From NCBI GenBank assembly GCA_964246705.1, contig CAXTRQ010000226.1:1-9582 (forward strand): DNA of 9,582 nucleotides, read 5' to 3'. Source of the stretch: DASZCR01 sp964246705 (GTDB lineage: Bacteria; Acidobacteriota; Blastocatellia; Pyrinomonadales; Pyrinomonadaceae). A model generated the notes under the pieces. The model worked only from the letters and a program-made list of their open reading frames with translations. It was not told the DNA's origin and made no database searches. How positions within the stretch are numbered: the first letter of the stretch is position 1; every line of letters begins with the position of its first letter. Positions 1-6,729 of this stretch are shown piece by piece. The position numbers and the translations under genes were made by a program.

Positions 1-655
1 GTTTCTCTTGTTCTTCCGGGATGGTGGTATCAACCATCTGCACCAACTCTAATTCATCGCTCTCGTTGGCCGCCTGCACGGCGTTGCGGCAGCGGATGCC
101 GAGCGGAGCGAGAATGTCGCAGCGGTTGAGAAGTGTGAACCAGATGCCCGCGATGAGCAGCACGACGCACAACGGCGCGAGCACGGCTGAGACCATGTAT
201 GGCTGTTTGAAGAAACGATTAATCAAGAGGCCGTAACCGACCGCCGTGCGCTTGGCGAAGCCCTTGGGGTCGCGCTTGAACTCAGGCCATGTCAGTTGGG
301 ATTCTTCGGAGACGCGTCTCAATTCCTGCGTCAAGCGGCGCGTCAGACCCGTGTCTTCCAGCATCGTCAGATGATACTCTCCGCGCGGCACGATGGCGCG
401 TGCGGGAATCGTCTCGTCGCCGTTCGATCCGCCTGCCTCGGCTTCGATGTTGGAAAAGGCTGCCGCTGGGGATGCGCCTCCGGCGGCGTTTGCCGAACCG
501 ACGTTCAAAACTTCGTCGTTCGCCGCAGACGCTGGCGGATGAATCGCCCCTGACGAATCAACTGTCGCCGCTGCCCCATCGAGTGTGCTTCCATCAACCG
601 GACAAAAAACGAACTTATCACTAAATTCTTCACCGCATGTCTGACACCGTTTCAT
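1..655 (-). CDS. Zinc-ribbon, single-pass membrane protein, N-terminal part (runs off the left edge)
   Basis: An open frame of 218 codons starts at the ATG at 655-653 and runs without a stop to the window edge, so the C-terminus is missing. A good ribosome site, GAGGTG at 666-661, lies five bases upstream. The protein opens with a zinc-ribbon-like knuckle (C4, C7, C18, with D21 where a fourth cysteine is usual), followed by an Ala/Gly/Ser-rich linker to about residue 80. A conserved-looking basic stretch containing TWPEFKRDP lies near residues 120-137, and one strong membrane helix spans about 154-176. After the helix are two cysteines (about 180 and 190) and the start of an acidic extracytoplasmic region. 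This architecture (cytoplasmic zinc ribbon, linker, one helix, periplasmic part) recalls Acidobacteriota proteins that often end in a TonB-type or repeat domain. That end is not visible, so no function is assigned. It is transcribed divergently from the M16-like gene. Confidence 0.75.
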   Translation of the reverse strand, partial: MKRCQTCGEEFSDKFVFCPVDGSTLDGAAATVDSSGAIHPPASAANDEVLNVGSANAAGGASPAAAFSNIEAEAGGSNGDETIPARAIVPRGEYHLTMLEDTGLTRRLTQELRRVSEESQLTWPEFKRDPKGFAKRTAVGYGLLINRFFKQPYMVSAVLAPLCVVLLIAGIWFTLLNRCDILAPLGIRCRNAVQAANESDELELVQMVDTTIPEEQEK

Positions 656-681
656 CGTCTCACCTCGCTCCACGGAAGCCC

Positions 682-687
682 ATTATA
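682..687 (-). promoter_or_regulatory. Candidate -10 box for the leftward zinc-ribbon gene
   Basis: Read on the minus strand, 687-682 is a perfect TATAAT about 26 bases upstream of the start codon at 655. A transcript starting near 675 would have a short leader carrying the GAGGTG ribosome site. No good -35 hexamer lies at 16-18 bases; a TTGGTA at 713-708 is 20 bases away, which is too far for a standard sigma-70 promoter. The call rests mainly on the -10 box and its position. Confidence 0.35.
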
Positions 688-787
688 ACAAACTAACTGT
701 ACTTGCATACCAATTTGAAAGGAAGGTTCGCACTCGGAACTGAGAATTTACGTCGCCGCGCCCTGCTTGAACCCGAACAGCCCGACC

Positions 788-839
788 GTGTGCGCCTCTC
801 CAAAAGAGTCCCAAAGCGGGGACGAGCGAGGCGGCACAC
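788..839. repeat. Nested inverted repeat in the divergent spacer
   Basis: The left arm GTGTGCGCCTC (788-798) is complementary to GAGGCGGCACAC (828-839), with one extra base in the right arm. Inside it, GTCCC (808-812) pairs with GGGAC (819-823) around a six-base loop. The spacer 656-1083 has no convincing gene, and this is its clearest structure. There is no T-run to suggest an intrinsic terminator, and it lies upstream of both flanking genes. It could be a dispersed palindromic repeat, a structured RNA or a protein-binding site; nothing in the window decides. Confidence 0.4.
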
Positions 840-941
840 AGCGACCCAAATGCTTTAGATGCGCTCCCGGACGGCGCGCGATGCTTATGCGACACACTGA
901 TTTACAGAGCTTTTTTAGAGAGGCCGCGAGGGGTCGGGCAG

Positions 942-970
942 TTGACGGGCTGCGGGGCGGCATCTAAACT
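942..970 (+). promoter_or_regulatory. Candidate sigma-70 promoter for the M16-like gene
   Basis: TTGACG (942-947) and TAAACT (965-970) are separated by exactly 17 bases. The -35 box matches five of six consensus positions, and the -10 box keeps the first T, second A, fourth A and last T. Transcription would start near 977, leaving a leader of about 107 bases before the ATG at 1084. No other convincing promoter was seen in this spacer on the plus strand. Confidence 0.5.
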
Positions 971-1083
971 TGGCTGGTATTCCTGACAGGAGCGCAAAAC
1001 GTGGAAATTCGCTCTCTTTCGGGTCATTTTGAGAGATTTCGCGGCCATGTCCACAGCCGCCTGACAGCAGACCTTTCAGCAAG

Positions 1084-2535
1084 ATGAAACAAGCTCAAAG
1101 CCTTTTCCCGTCCAAACGCGCGGCAAAACTCCTCCTGCCTGCGCTCGCCCTCGTCCTCTTTTCTTGCGTTCCGGCCTTCAGTCAAACGGTCGCGCCCCTC
1201 GTGCCCGAACCGCGCCGCGAACAGCTTCTCAACGGATTGAAGATGCTGCTCGTCTCGCGCCCCGGCGACGCCGAAGTGACGCTCAAGCTGCGGATTCACA
1301 GCGGCGCAGCATTCGATCTGGCGGGCAAGGAAGGAATGATGGCGTTGCTGAGCGATGCGCTGTTTGCAGACGCGACGCGCGAATACGTTAAAGAAGAGTT
1401 GGACGGACGACTGGAAGTCACGACCAATTACGATTCGATTAACGTGCTGTTGACGGGGCGCGCAGACAGTTTCGAGCGGCTCGCCGAACTGCTCCGCAAC
1501 GCGCTCTTGAACACCCAACTGACTCCCGAAATCGTCGCGCGCTTGCGCGAGGCGCGCATTAAAACTGTCCGCGAGATTGGTGTCGCTCCCGGTACGATTG
1601 CCGACCGCGCTATCGCCGCGCGGCTCTACGGCGCGTACCCTTACGGGCGACTCGCCTCCGGGACGCCGGAGACACTGGCGAGAATTGAGCGTAGCGACCT
1701 GCTGCTCTTGCAGGAGAGGTTTCTCGGTTCAAATAACGCCACGCTCGTCGTCATCGGCGGCGTCGAGTCGGCGCGCGCGCTTCGTGCTCTGCGTCAATTT
1801 CTCGGCGGCTGGCGCAAGGGCGACCGCAATATTCCGGCGACCTTCCGTCAACCTGAAAATCCTGACACGCGCACGCTGATTATTGGATTGCCCGGCGCGC
1901 CCGACGCGGAGGTGCGGCTCGCACTGCGCGGCGTGGCGCGCTCTGAACGCGATAACGCCGCCGCGATTGTCCTCGCCCTGCTCGCACAGGATCGTTGGAA
2001 AGCCGCCGCGCCTGAACTCAAAGACAGAGCCGTATCTGTCCGTCACGACGCGCACTTGCTGAGCGGCGTCTTTTACCTGAGCGCGTCTGTGTCCTCTCCG
2101 GCGATGGCGGCGCAAGCCATCGAAGCAGCTCATAAGATGCTGCACACACTCACCGGGACGCCCGTTGCGTCCACGGAGTTCGAGGCGGCGAAGCGCGCCG
2201 CCGTCGCCACGTTGGGCAAGGAGTTGGAGAAATCAGAGTCGCTCGCAGATATATGGCTCGACGCACAGACCTACGGCAACCATGCCGCTAACACGTTGGA
2301 GACGATGCGCGCCATTGATGCACTGACCCCCGCCGACTTGCAACAAGTCGCCGCCAGACTGTTTCTCGAAAAGCCAATCGCTTCGGTGGTCGTCGGCGAT
2401 GCTTCAAAGTTGAGCGCCGAACTGGCGCGTCTCGGCGAGTTTGAAGTGCTGGGCGCGGCGGCGAGCGTCGAACCGTCGAAGGAGCATCAGAAACCGTCGC
2501 AGCCCGCACCGACGATTCAACTCAAACGCCCGTAG
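1084..2535 (+). CDS. Secreted M16 (insulinase/pitrilysin-like) peptidase homologue without the zinc motif
   Basis: The 483-residue protein begins with a signal peptide: basic residues near 11-15, a hydrophobic core at about 16-29 and a likely cut after A-F-S at 33, so a periplasmic location is expected. A lipobox reading at C28 is weaker because F sits at -2. Two M16-type domains follow. The first, from about 46, opens with the family's NGLK...LLVSR strand. The second region contains YPYGRLASGTPETL and the strand NNATLVVIGGV typical of M16 proteins. Where active enzymes have HxxEH, this protein has A87, S90 and D91 (within EGMMALLSD), so zinc binding and proteolysis should be lost. Many bacterial M16 enzymes act as pairs of one active and one inactive subunit, and this looks like the inactive type. 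No active partner is adjacent: the next gene is ubiE. The ribosome site before the ATG is poor. The tail after about 460 is Pro/Gln/Lys-rich and probably disordered. Confidence 0.85.
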   Translation: MKQAQSLFPSKRAAKLLLPALALVLFSCVPAFSQTVAPLVPEPRREQLLNGLKMLLVSRPGDAEVTLKLRIHSGAAFDLAGKEGMMALLSDALFADATREYVKEELDGRLEVTTNYDSINVLLTGRADSFERLAELLRNALLNTQLTPEIVARLREARIKTVREIGVAPGTIADRAIAARLYGAYPYGRLASGTPETLARIERSDLLLLQERFLGSNNATLVVIGGVESARALRALRQFLGGWRKGDRNIPATFRQPENPDTRTLIIGLPGAPDAEVRLALRGVARSERDNAAAIVLALLAQDRWKAAAPELKDRAVSVRHDAHLLSGVFYLSASVSSPAMAAQAIEAAHKMLHTLTGTPVASTEFEAAKRAAVATLGKELEKSESLADIWLDAQTYGNHAANTLETMRAIDALTPADLQQVAARLFLEKPIASVVVGDASKLSAELARLGEFEVLGAAASVEPSKEHQKPSQPAPTIQLKRP

Positions 2536-2588
2536 TCAATTCACAAACAAATCGCAAAGCATCCGCAACCAACCCGAGCAGCAAAAAG

Positions 2589-2594
2589 TATAAT
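2589..2594 (+). promoter_or_regulatory. TATAAT immediately before the ubiE start codon
   Basis: A perfect TATAAT ends one base before the proposed GTG start at 2596. If it works as a -10 box, transcription would begin near 2601, inside or beyond the start codon, and translation would have to use a later start. No matching -35 hexamer is seen 16-18 bases upstream (about 2565-2572 is CA-rich), so it may be a chance match. Confidence 0.2.
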
Positions 2595-2595
2595 T

Positions 2596-3327
2596 GTGTC
2601 TCACGATCAAACCCTTCGAGAGAGCAACGCGAAAAGCGACCATGCGCGACGCGTGCGCGCGATGTTTGCCGGTATTGCCGGTCGCTATGATCTTTTAAAC
2701 CATCTCTTGTCGGGTAATACGGATAAGCGTTGGCGGCGCTTGGTCGCCAACAAGCTGCGCCCTTCGCTCGTCGAAGGCGCGCGCGCGCTCGATGTCGCGT
2801 GCGGCACGGGCGACTTGGCGCTGGCGCTGGCCGAAGCCGGAAGCGCGCAGATTATCGGTTTGGATTTTTGTCGTCCGATGCTTGAGATTGCGTCGCGTAA
2901 GACGCCGCAAGCGGGGCACGCGATTCCGTATATCGAAGGCGATGCGTTGCGACTTCCCTTCGCGGACGAATCGTTCCATGTTGCGACCATCGCCTTCGGT
3001 CTGCGGAATCTGTCGAGCGTCGAAGATGGCTTGCGCGAACTGCTGAGAGTTTTGAAGTCGGAAGGACGTGTGGCAATTCTCGAATTTTCGCACCCCGTCA
3101 TTCCGGGCTTCCGGCAGTTTTTTCAATTTTACTTTACGCGCGTGCTGCCCGCGATAGGCGGCATGGTCAGCGGTTCGCGCGGGGCTTATGAATATCTGCC
3201 TGAATCCGTCTCAAAATTTCCAGACCAGAAGCGTCTGGCCGGAATGATGAAGGCGGTCGGGTTCGCAGAGGTCGAGTATCAGAATTTGACGGGCGGCATC
3301 GCCGCGCTCCACATGGGCAAGCGATAG
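2596..3327 (+). CDS. ubiE: Demethylmenaquinone / 2-polyprenyl-6-methoxy-benzoquinol methyltransferase (UbiE/MenG)
   Basis: This 243-residue class I SAM-dependent methyltransferase has the normal UbiE length. It carries the family's N-terminal block (FAGIAGRYDLLNHLLSG, near 24-40), the SAM-binding motif ALDVACGTGDLAL (about 63-76), the acidic ribose-binding end of the next strand (IIGLDF), the block EGDALRLPFADESF near 114, FGLRNL near 134, and the C-terminal block RGAYEYLPESVSKFPDQ. The enzyme methylates the quinone ring at the inner membrane: the last step of menaquinone synthesis, or a C-methylation in ubiquinone synthesis. If the host is an acidobacterium, menaquinone is the expected substrate. 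I chose the GTG at 2596 because it leaves the usual short N-terminal extension; in-frame alternatives are GTG 2653 and ATG 2662, the latter beginning just at the conserved block. No Shine-Dalgarno sequence is clear for any of them. Confidence 0.95.
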   Translation: MSHDQTLRESNAKSDHARRVRAMFAGIAGRYDLLNHLLSGNTDKRWRRLVANKLRPSLVEGARALDVACGTGDLALALAEAGSAQIIGLDFCRPMLEIASRKTPQAGHAIPYIEGDALRLPFADESFHVATIAFGLRNLSSVEDGLRELLRVLKSEGRVAILEFSHPVIPGFRQFFQFYFTRVLPAIGGMVSGSRGAYEYLPESVSKFPDQKRLAGMMKAVGFAEVEYQNLTGGIAALHMGKR

Positions 3328-3350
3328 AGGCCGTCATAAAGTTCGAGCTT

Positions 3351-3377
3351 GGTTGTGCTGAATTGCAACGCACAGCC
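3351..3377. repeat. Hairpin downstream of ubiE
   Basis: GGTTGTGC (3351-3358) can pair along all eight bases with GCACAGCC (3370-3377), counting one G-U pair, around an 11-base loop. It starts 24 bases after the ubiE stop. It lacks a following T-run, so it is not a standard intrinsic terminator. It directly abuts the larger palindrome at 3380-3471 and could be part of the same composite element. Confidence 0.35.
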
Positions 3378-3379
3378 GT

Positions 3380-3471
3380 AAACGTAGCCCGGTGAACTCG
3401 TATTAATTCCTTTCCCGACGGTTGTCGGGGCCTGAGGGCGAGGGCGATGCGAGTTTCGTCGGGCTACGTTT
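3380..3471. repeat. Imperfect long palindrome with an inner hairpin (possible dispersed repeat)
   Basis: The left arm (3380-3400) starts AAACGTAGCCCG and ends ACTCG. The reverse complement of the right arm (3450-3471) starts with the same 12 bases and ends with the same five, with a few differences and one inserted base between. Between the arms, CCCGAC (3414-3419) and GTCGGG (3424-3429) form a perfect six-base stem with a GGTT loop. The 92-base element lies wholly between ubiE and the permease gene. Size and nested symmetry fit a REP-like or miniature palindromic repeat, but only one copy is in the window. A structured RNA is the alternative. Confidence 0.55.
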
Positions 3472-3527
3472 CTTATCACTTCAGAAAGCGTCTCCGGCGC
3501 TTTTATAAACTCTCCAAAAGCTCTAAG

Positions 3528-3557
3528 CTGACGATTCGTCGGCTGCGGTGTTATCAT
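3528..3557 (+). promoter_or_regulatory. Candidate promoter for the ABC transporter gene cluster
   Basis: CTGACG (3528-3533, four of six matches to TTGACA) and TATCAT (3552-3557, five of six matches to TATAAT) are 18 bases apart. Transcription would start near 3564, about 47 bases before the ATG at 3611. The placement downstream of the palindromic element and just upstream of four co-directional genes supports it. Confidence 0.4.
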
Positions 3558-3610
3558 CCATCCTGACGTAAATGTTCTAGCTTTCAACTCCAAATTTCTG
3601 TTCTCTTTTG

Positions 3611-4654
3611 ATGAAGCACAAGGTTCTCGACATCTTGCGCCGGGTGATTATTCTGCTGCTCGTCGTGTGGACGGTGGTTTCGCTCGTCACGCTTTTAATC
3701 GAGTTTGTGCCGGGCGATCCGGCGGTCGCGATTCTCGGCGAGCAGGCGACGCCGCAGATGCTCGAACAATTCCGGCAAAAGCACGGCCTCGACCGTCCGG
3801 CCTTCTTCTTCACTTTTCCCGAAGATGCGAGCGGCGCACATCACTTTCAATGGTATGGCTGGGATAATCGCTACGTGGATTACTGGCGCGAGATTTTGCA
3901 TGGCGACATGGGACGCTCGTTTCGCACTGACTGCGCGATCACGAAGGCCATTTTTTCGCAATGCTCAGAGGACAAGGAAAGCAGCGGGTTGAAGGTGTTT
4001 TTTAATTCGCGTTTCGGAGCGACAGTGCAACTTGCCGTCGTCGCGCTGCTCGTCGCCATCGTCATCGCCATCCCGCTCGGCGTCGTGGCCGGAATGAATC
4101 GCGGCAAACTGCTCGATAATTTCCTGTCGGTGATTGCGCTCATCGGCATCAGCCTTCCGAGTTTCGTCGTCGGCCCTCTGCTCGTCTACGTCTTCGCGGT
4201 CTGGCTCGGCTGGCTCAACCCGTCGGGTCGTTTCGGTTGGTCGAGCATTATTCTGCCCGCCACGACGTTGGGCATGGCGCTCTCTGCCCTCCTGACGCGC
4301 ATGGTGCGCTCGTCCGTCATCGAAGAGATGGGCGAGGATTACGTGCGGACGGCGCGCGCGAAAGGCTTGAGCGAGAGAAAGGTCGTCTATAAGCACGTCT
4401 TGAAAAACGGTCTGATTCCGGTGGTCACGATTCTCGGACTGCAACTCGGCGTCCTGCTCGCCGGAGCGATTATTACGGAGAAGATTTTCGGCTGGCCGGG
4501 CATCGGCCTGCTGCTCGTCGAAGAGGGCATCGCCAAGCGCGATTATCGTCTCGTGCAGGGCTGCGTGCTCGTCATCAGCGTGACTTATATCCTCGCCAAC
4601 TCGCTCACGGATTTAGTTTATCGCTGGCTCGACCCGCGCATCAGAGTTTCTTGA
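3611..4654 (+). CDS. ABC transporter permease, dipeptide/oligopeptide type (DppB/OppB family)
   Basis: This 347-residue inner-membrane permease has the DppB layout. The first helix is at about 11-30, followed by EFVPGDPAVAILGEQATP, the family's characteristic post-helix motif. A long extracytoplasmic loop reaches about 134, then about five more helices. The EAA loop that docks on the ATPase (EDYVRTARAKGLSERKVVYKHVLKNGLIPV) lies at about 237-267, and the C-terminus is the usual YRWLDPRIR. The extracytoplasmic loop holds a tryptophan- and tyrosine-rich stretch and two cysteines (C108 and C118) that could form a disulfide. The family moves peptides, nickel, glutathione or related solutes; the substrate cannot be read here. 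I chose ATG 3611 over the TTG at 3608; neither has a clear ribosome site. The DppC-type partner follows after 75 bases, but no binding protein or Dpp-type ATPase gene is in the window. Confidence 0.92.
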   Translation: MKHKVLDILRRVIILLLVVWTVVSLVTLLIEFVPGDPAVAILGEQATPQMLEQFRQKHGLDRPAFFFTFPEDASGAHHFQWYGWDNRYVDYWREILHGDMGRSFRTDCAITKAIFSQCSEDKESSGLKVFFNSRFGATVQLAVVALLVAIVIAIPLGVVAGMNRGKLLDNFLSVIALIGISLPSFVVGPLLVYVFAVWLGWLNPSGRFGWSSIILPATTLGMALSALLTRMVRSSVIEEMGEDYVRTARAKGLSERKVVYKHVLKNGLIPVVTILGLQLGVLLAGAIITEKIFGWPGIGLLLVEEGIAKRDYRLVQGCVLVISVTYILANSLTDLVYRWLDPRIRVS

Positions 4655-4713
4655 AACGATGAACGATGAACTGAAAGATAAAAGCTTTGCTGTTTTCAAG
4701 TCTATCGTTCAGT
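4655..4713 (+). repeat. Heptamer repeat and inverted repeat between the two permease genes
   Basis: Immediately after the stop codon, AACGATG occurs twice in tandem (4655-4668), followed by the related heptamer AACTGAA (4669-4675). In addition, ACTGAAAGATA (4670-4680) pairs with TATCGTTCAGT (4703-4713) with one mismatch, across a 22-base loop. The spacer has no T-run after the second arm. A similar degenerate heptamer array occurs at 7637-7664. Confidence 0.4.
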
Positions 4714-4729
4714 GTTGATACTTTAACTT

Positions 4730-5545
4730 ATGAATCGTCTCGCCATTTTTGGATTGGTTTTCGTCGTGCTGCTGGTCGTCGTGGCGTTGTTTGCGCCTGT
4801 GATTGCGACGCATGATGTGGGTGCGACAGACCTTGCGGCGCGATATCTCAAGCCCTCCGCCGCTCACTGGTTCGGGACTGATGCGACGGGGCGCGACATC
4901 TTTTCGCGCGTCGTCTATGGAGCGCGCATCTCTCTGAACGTCGGGCTGGTTGTGGTCGTCGTCTCGTCTGTGACGGGAACGATGATCGGCGCGATTGCCG
5001 GTTATTACGGCGGATGGGTCGACCGCATCGTCGCCGGTTATGTCTTCAACGTCTTTCTGGCTTTTCCCGGCTTGCTGCTCGCCATCGCGATGGTCGCATT
5101 TCTCGGCGCGGGATTGAACAAGCTGATTCTCGCGCTGTGCATCATCGGTTGGGTGGGTTACGCGCGTTTGATTCGCGGGCAGGTGTTGAAGGTACGCGAG
5201 TACGACTTTGTGCAGGCGGCGCGCGCGCTCGGCGCAAGCGACTTGCGCATTCTCTTCGTCCACATTATGCCGAACGCGATTCAGCCGCTCATCGTGCAGG
5301 CGAGCCTCGGCATGGCGGGCGCAGTGCTCTCCGAAGCGTCGCTTTCGTTTCTCGGCTTGGGCGTGCCGCCGCCCGCGCCTTCGTGGGGCGTGATGCTCGA
5401 AGAGGCGCGCGATCTAACGACGATGAAGTTTGCGCCGCACGCGCTTATCGTGCCCGGCATCGCCATCGCGTTGACCGTGCTCGCGTTCAATTTCTTAGGC
5501 GACGGGCTGCGCGAATATCTCGATCCGCGACAACGCACACGTTAA
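4730..5545 (+). CDS. ABC transporter permease, dipeptide/oligopeptide type (DppC/OppC family)
   Basis: This 271-residue inner-membrane permease is the expected second half of the channel formed with the upstream DppB-type protein. One N-terminal helix (about 5-25) is followed by a short extracytoplasmic segment with HWFGTDATGRDIFSRVVYGARISL, a hallmark of DppC proteins. The core transport domain has about five helices, with the EAA loop YDFVQAARALGASDLRILFV and HIMPNAIQP at about 158-186. SEASLSFLGLGVPPPAPSWG and the terminal FNFLGDGLREYLDPR are also family blocks. The protein is slightly shorter than many DppC proteins because the cytoplasmic N-terminal tail is nearly absent. The ribosome site before ATG 4730 is weak. 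The ATPase gene starts 41 bases downstream, but its sequence belongs to an ABC-2 exporter class rather than the DppD/DppF class. Confidence 0.93.
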   Translation: MNRLAIFGLVFVVLLVVVALFAPVIATHDVGATDLAARYLKPSAAHWFGTDATGRDIFSRVVYGARISLNVGLVVVVVSSVTGTMIGAIAGYYGGWVDRIVAGYVFNVFLAFPGLLLAIAMVAFLGAGLNKLILALCIIGWVGYARLIRGQVLKVREYDFVQAARALGASDLRILFVHIMPNAIQPLIVQASLGMAGAVLSEASLSFLGLGVPPPAPSWGVMLEEARDLTTMKFAPHALIVPGIAIALTVLAFNFLGDGLREYLDPRQRTR

Positions 5546-5586
5546 GTTGTCCGACGCCGCTTTGCTATACCCGGCGCGCCTTTGCT

Positions 5587-6654
5587 ATGACGGTCACAGC
5601 ATTTAAGGAAGAGCAAGCCATTCCCAATCAATCTTCCGACATGGCGAGTGCGGAGCCGCGAGCCGCGATTTCGATTCAACGGCTCTCGAAGACCTATCCT
5701 ATCCCGCTCGCGCGCCTCAAGCAATTCTTTCATCTCAAGACGACGCAGCCCGTCGTCGCTCTCACAGATGTCTCTTTCGACGTGCGCGTGGGCGAAGTCT
5801 TCGGTCTCATCGGCAGAAACGGCGCGGGCAAAACGACGCTCGCCAAAATCATCGCGACGCTTGTCCAGCCGACTTCCGGCGCGGTCGCGGTGCATGGCTT
5901 CGACAGCGTCCGCGATGAGGAGCGTGTGCGCGCGCAGATCGGCCTCGCCAGCGCCGAGGAGAGAAGTTTCTACTGGCGTCTGACCGCCGAGCAGAATCTG
6001 TTTTTTTTCGCGCGGCTCTATGGCCTGAGCGCCCGCGCGACCAGAACGCGCATTCCGGAATTGCTCACGCAGTTTGAACTTGAAGAGGTCGCGCGCAGGC
6101 GTTTCGGCGAACTCTCGACGGGCAACAAGCAGCGCATGGCGGTCGCGCGCGCGATGCTCAACAGGCCGCCCGTACTTCTTTTGGACGAGCCGACGCGCTC
6201 GCTCGACCCCCTCGCGGCGGCACAGACGCGCGCCGCTATCGGCGCGCTCGCGCGTTCGACGCCGCCCGTGACAGTCCTGCTCACGTCGCACAACCTCGCC
6301 GAAGTCGAGGAACTCTGCCCGCGCATCGCCATCATCAGCAGAGGGCGTATTCGCGCGCTCGACATGCCCGCCAACCTGCGCGCGCTCCATAGGCAACGTG
6401 AGCACATCCGCCTCGTTCTCACCAACATTACGCAGGAGCGCGCCGCACAACTTCTCTCGCCTCTCGCTGGCGATGCGGAGACGACTACGCAGGCGGGAGC
6501 CGTCGTCGTGCGCTTTGTGCGCGAAGACGATGACGACCTCCTTGACCGCGTCTTGCGCGTGCTGCTCGAAGACGGCGCACGCCTGCTGGATTGCGAGTTG
6601 GAACGCGGCTCGCTGCTCGACGTGCTGGAAGCTTACGAGAGCGAAGTTTCCTAG
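5587..6654 (+). CDS. ABC transporter ATP-binding protein, ABC-2 exporter type
   Basis: The 355-residue cytoplasmic ATPase has one nucleotide-binding domain (about 28-260) and a C-terminal extension of some 95 residues of unassigned role. Walker A is GRNGAGKTT (76-84), the signature is LSTGN (176-180), Walker B is LLLDEP (197-202), the D-loop is SLD (205-207) and the switch histidine is H235 in TSHNL. The usual Q-loop glutamine is not evident: the region reads SAEERSFYWRLT (122-133), a form I associate with an ABC-2 export ATPase subfamily. The gene following 75 bases later encodes an ABC-2 permease, which is the natural partner, so I infer an exporter of unknown substrate. ATG 5587 starts the frame after the upstream stop; ATG 5641 is a possible later start. 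Neither has a clear ribosome site. The frame stays open far upstream into the permease gene, but that part is an artefact of high GC. Confidence 0.93.
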   Translation: MTVTAFKEEQAIPNQSSDMASAEPRAAISIQRLSKTYPIPLARLKQFFHLKTTQPVVALTDVSFDVRVGEVFGLIGRNGAGKTTLAKIIATLVQPTSGAVAVHGFDSVRDEERVRAQIGLASAEERSFYWRLTAEQNLFFFARLYGLSARATRTRIPELLTQFELEEVARRRFGELSTGNKQRMAVARAMLNRPPVLLLDEPTRSLDPLAAAQTRAAIGALARSTPPVTVLLTSHNLAEVEELCPRIAIISRGRIRALDMPANLRALHRQREHIRLVLTNITQERAAQLLSPLAGDAETTTQAGAVVVRFVREDDDDLLDRVLRVLLEDGARLLDCELERGSLLDVLEAYESEVS

Positions 6655-6729
6655 CACCTCCGGGGCTGGGAAAATCAATTTTTAAAACGCTCGCCAGCTT
6701 TTGGAAAACGCTCTCAGGATGGCAAAAAA

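Noticed and set aside
289..624. Plus-strand frames at the left edge
   Set aside because: They lie antisense to the zinc-ribbon membrane protein, whose cysteine knuckle, membrane helix and ribosome site are more convincing.
767..967. A 66-codon plus-strand frame in the divergent spacer
   Set aside because: It has no ribosome site, runs through the nested hairpin, and ends across the candidate promoter at 942-970; no family is recognisable.
3279..3593. A 104-codon minus-strand frame overlapping the end of ubiE and the palindrome
   Set aside because: It overlaps conserved ubiE codons, is built largely from the palindromic element, and shows no recognisable motif.
5014..5586. Upstream extension of the ATPase frame into the DppC-type gene
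   Set aside because: It is arginine-rich sequence in the wrong frame of a clearly conserved permease; the ATPase similarity begins after 5587.
5542..6678. A 378-codon minus-strand frame opposite the ATPase gene
   Set aside because: It mirrors a strongly conserved ATPase and has the charged, low-motif composition typical of antisense frames in GC-rich DNA.
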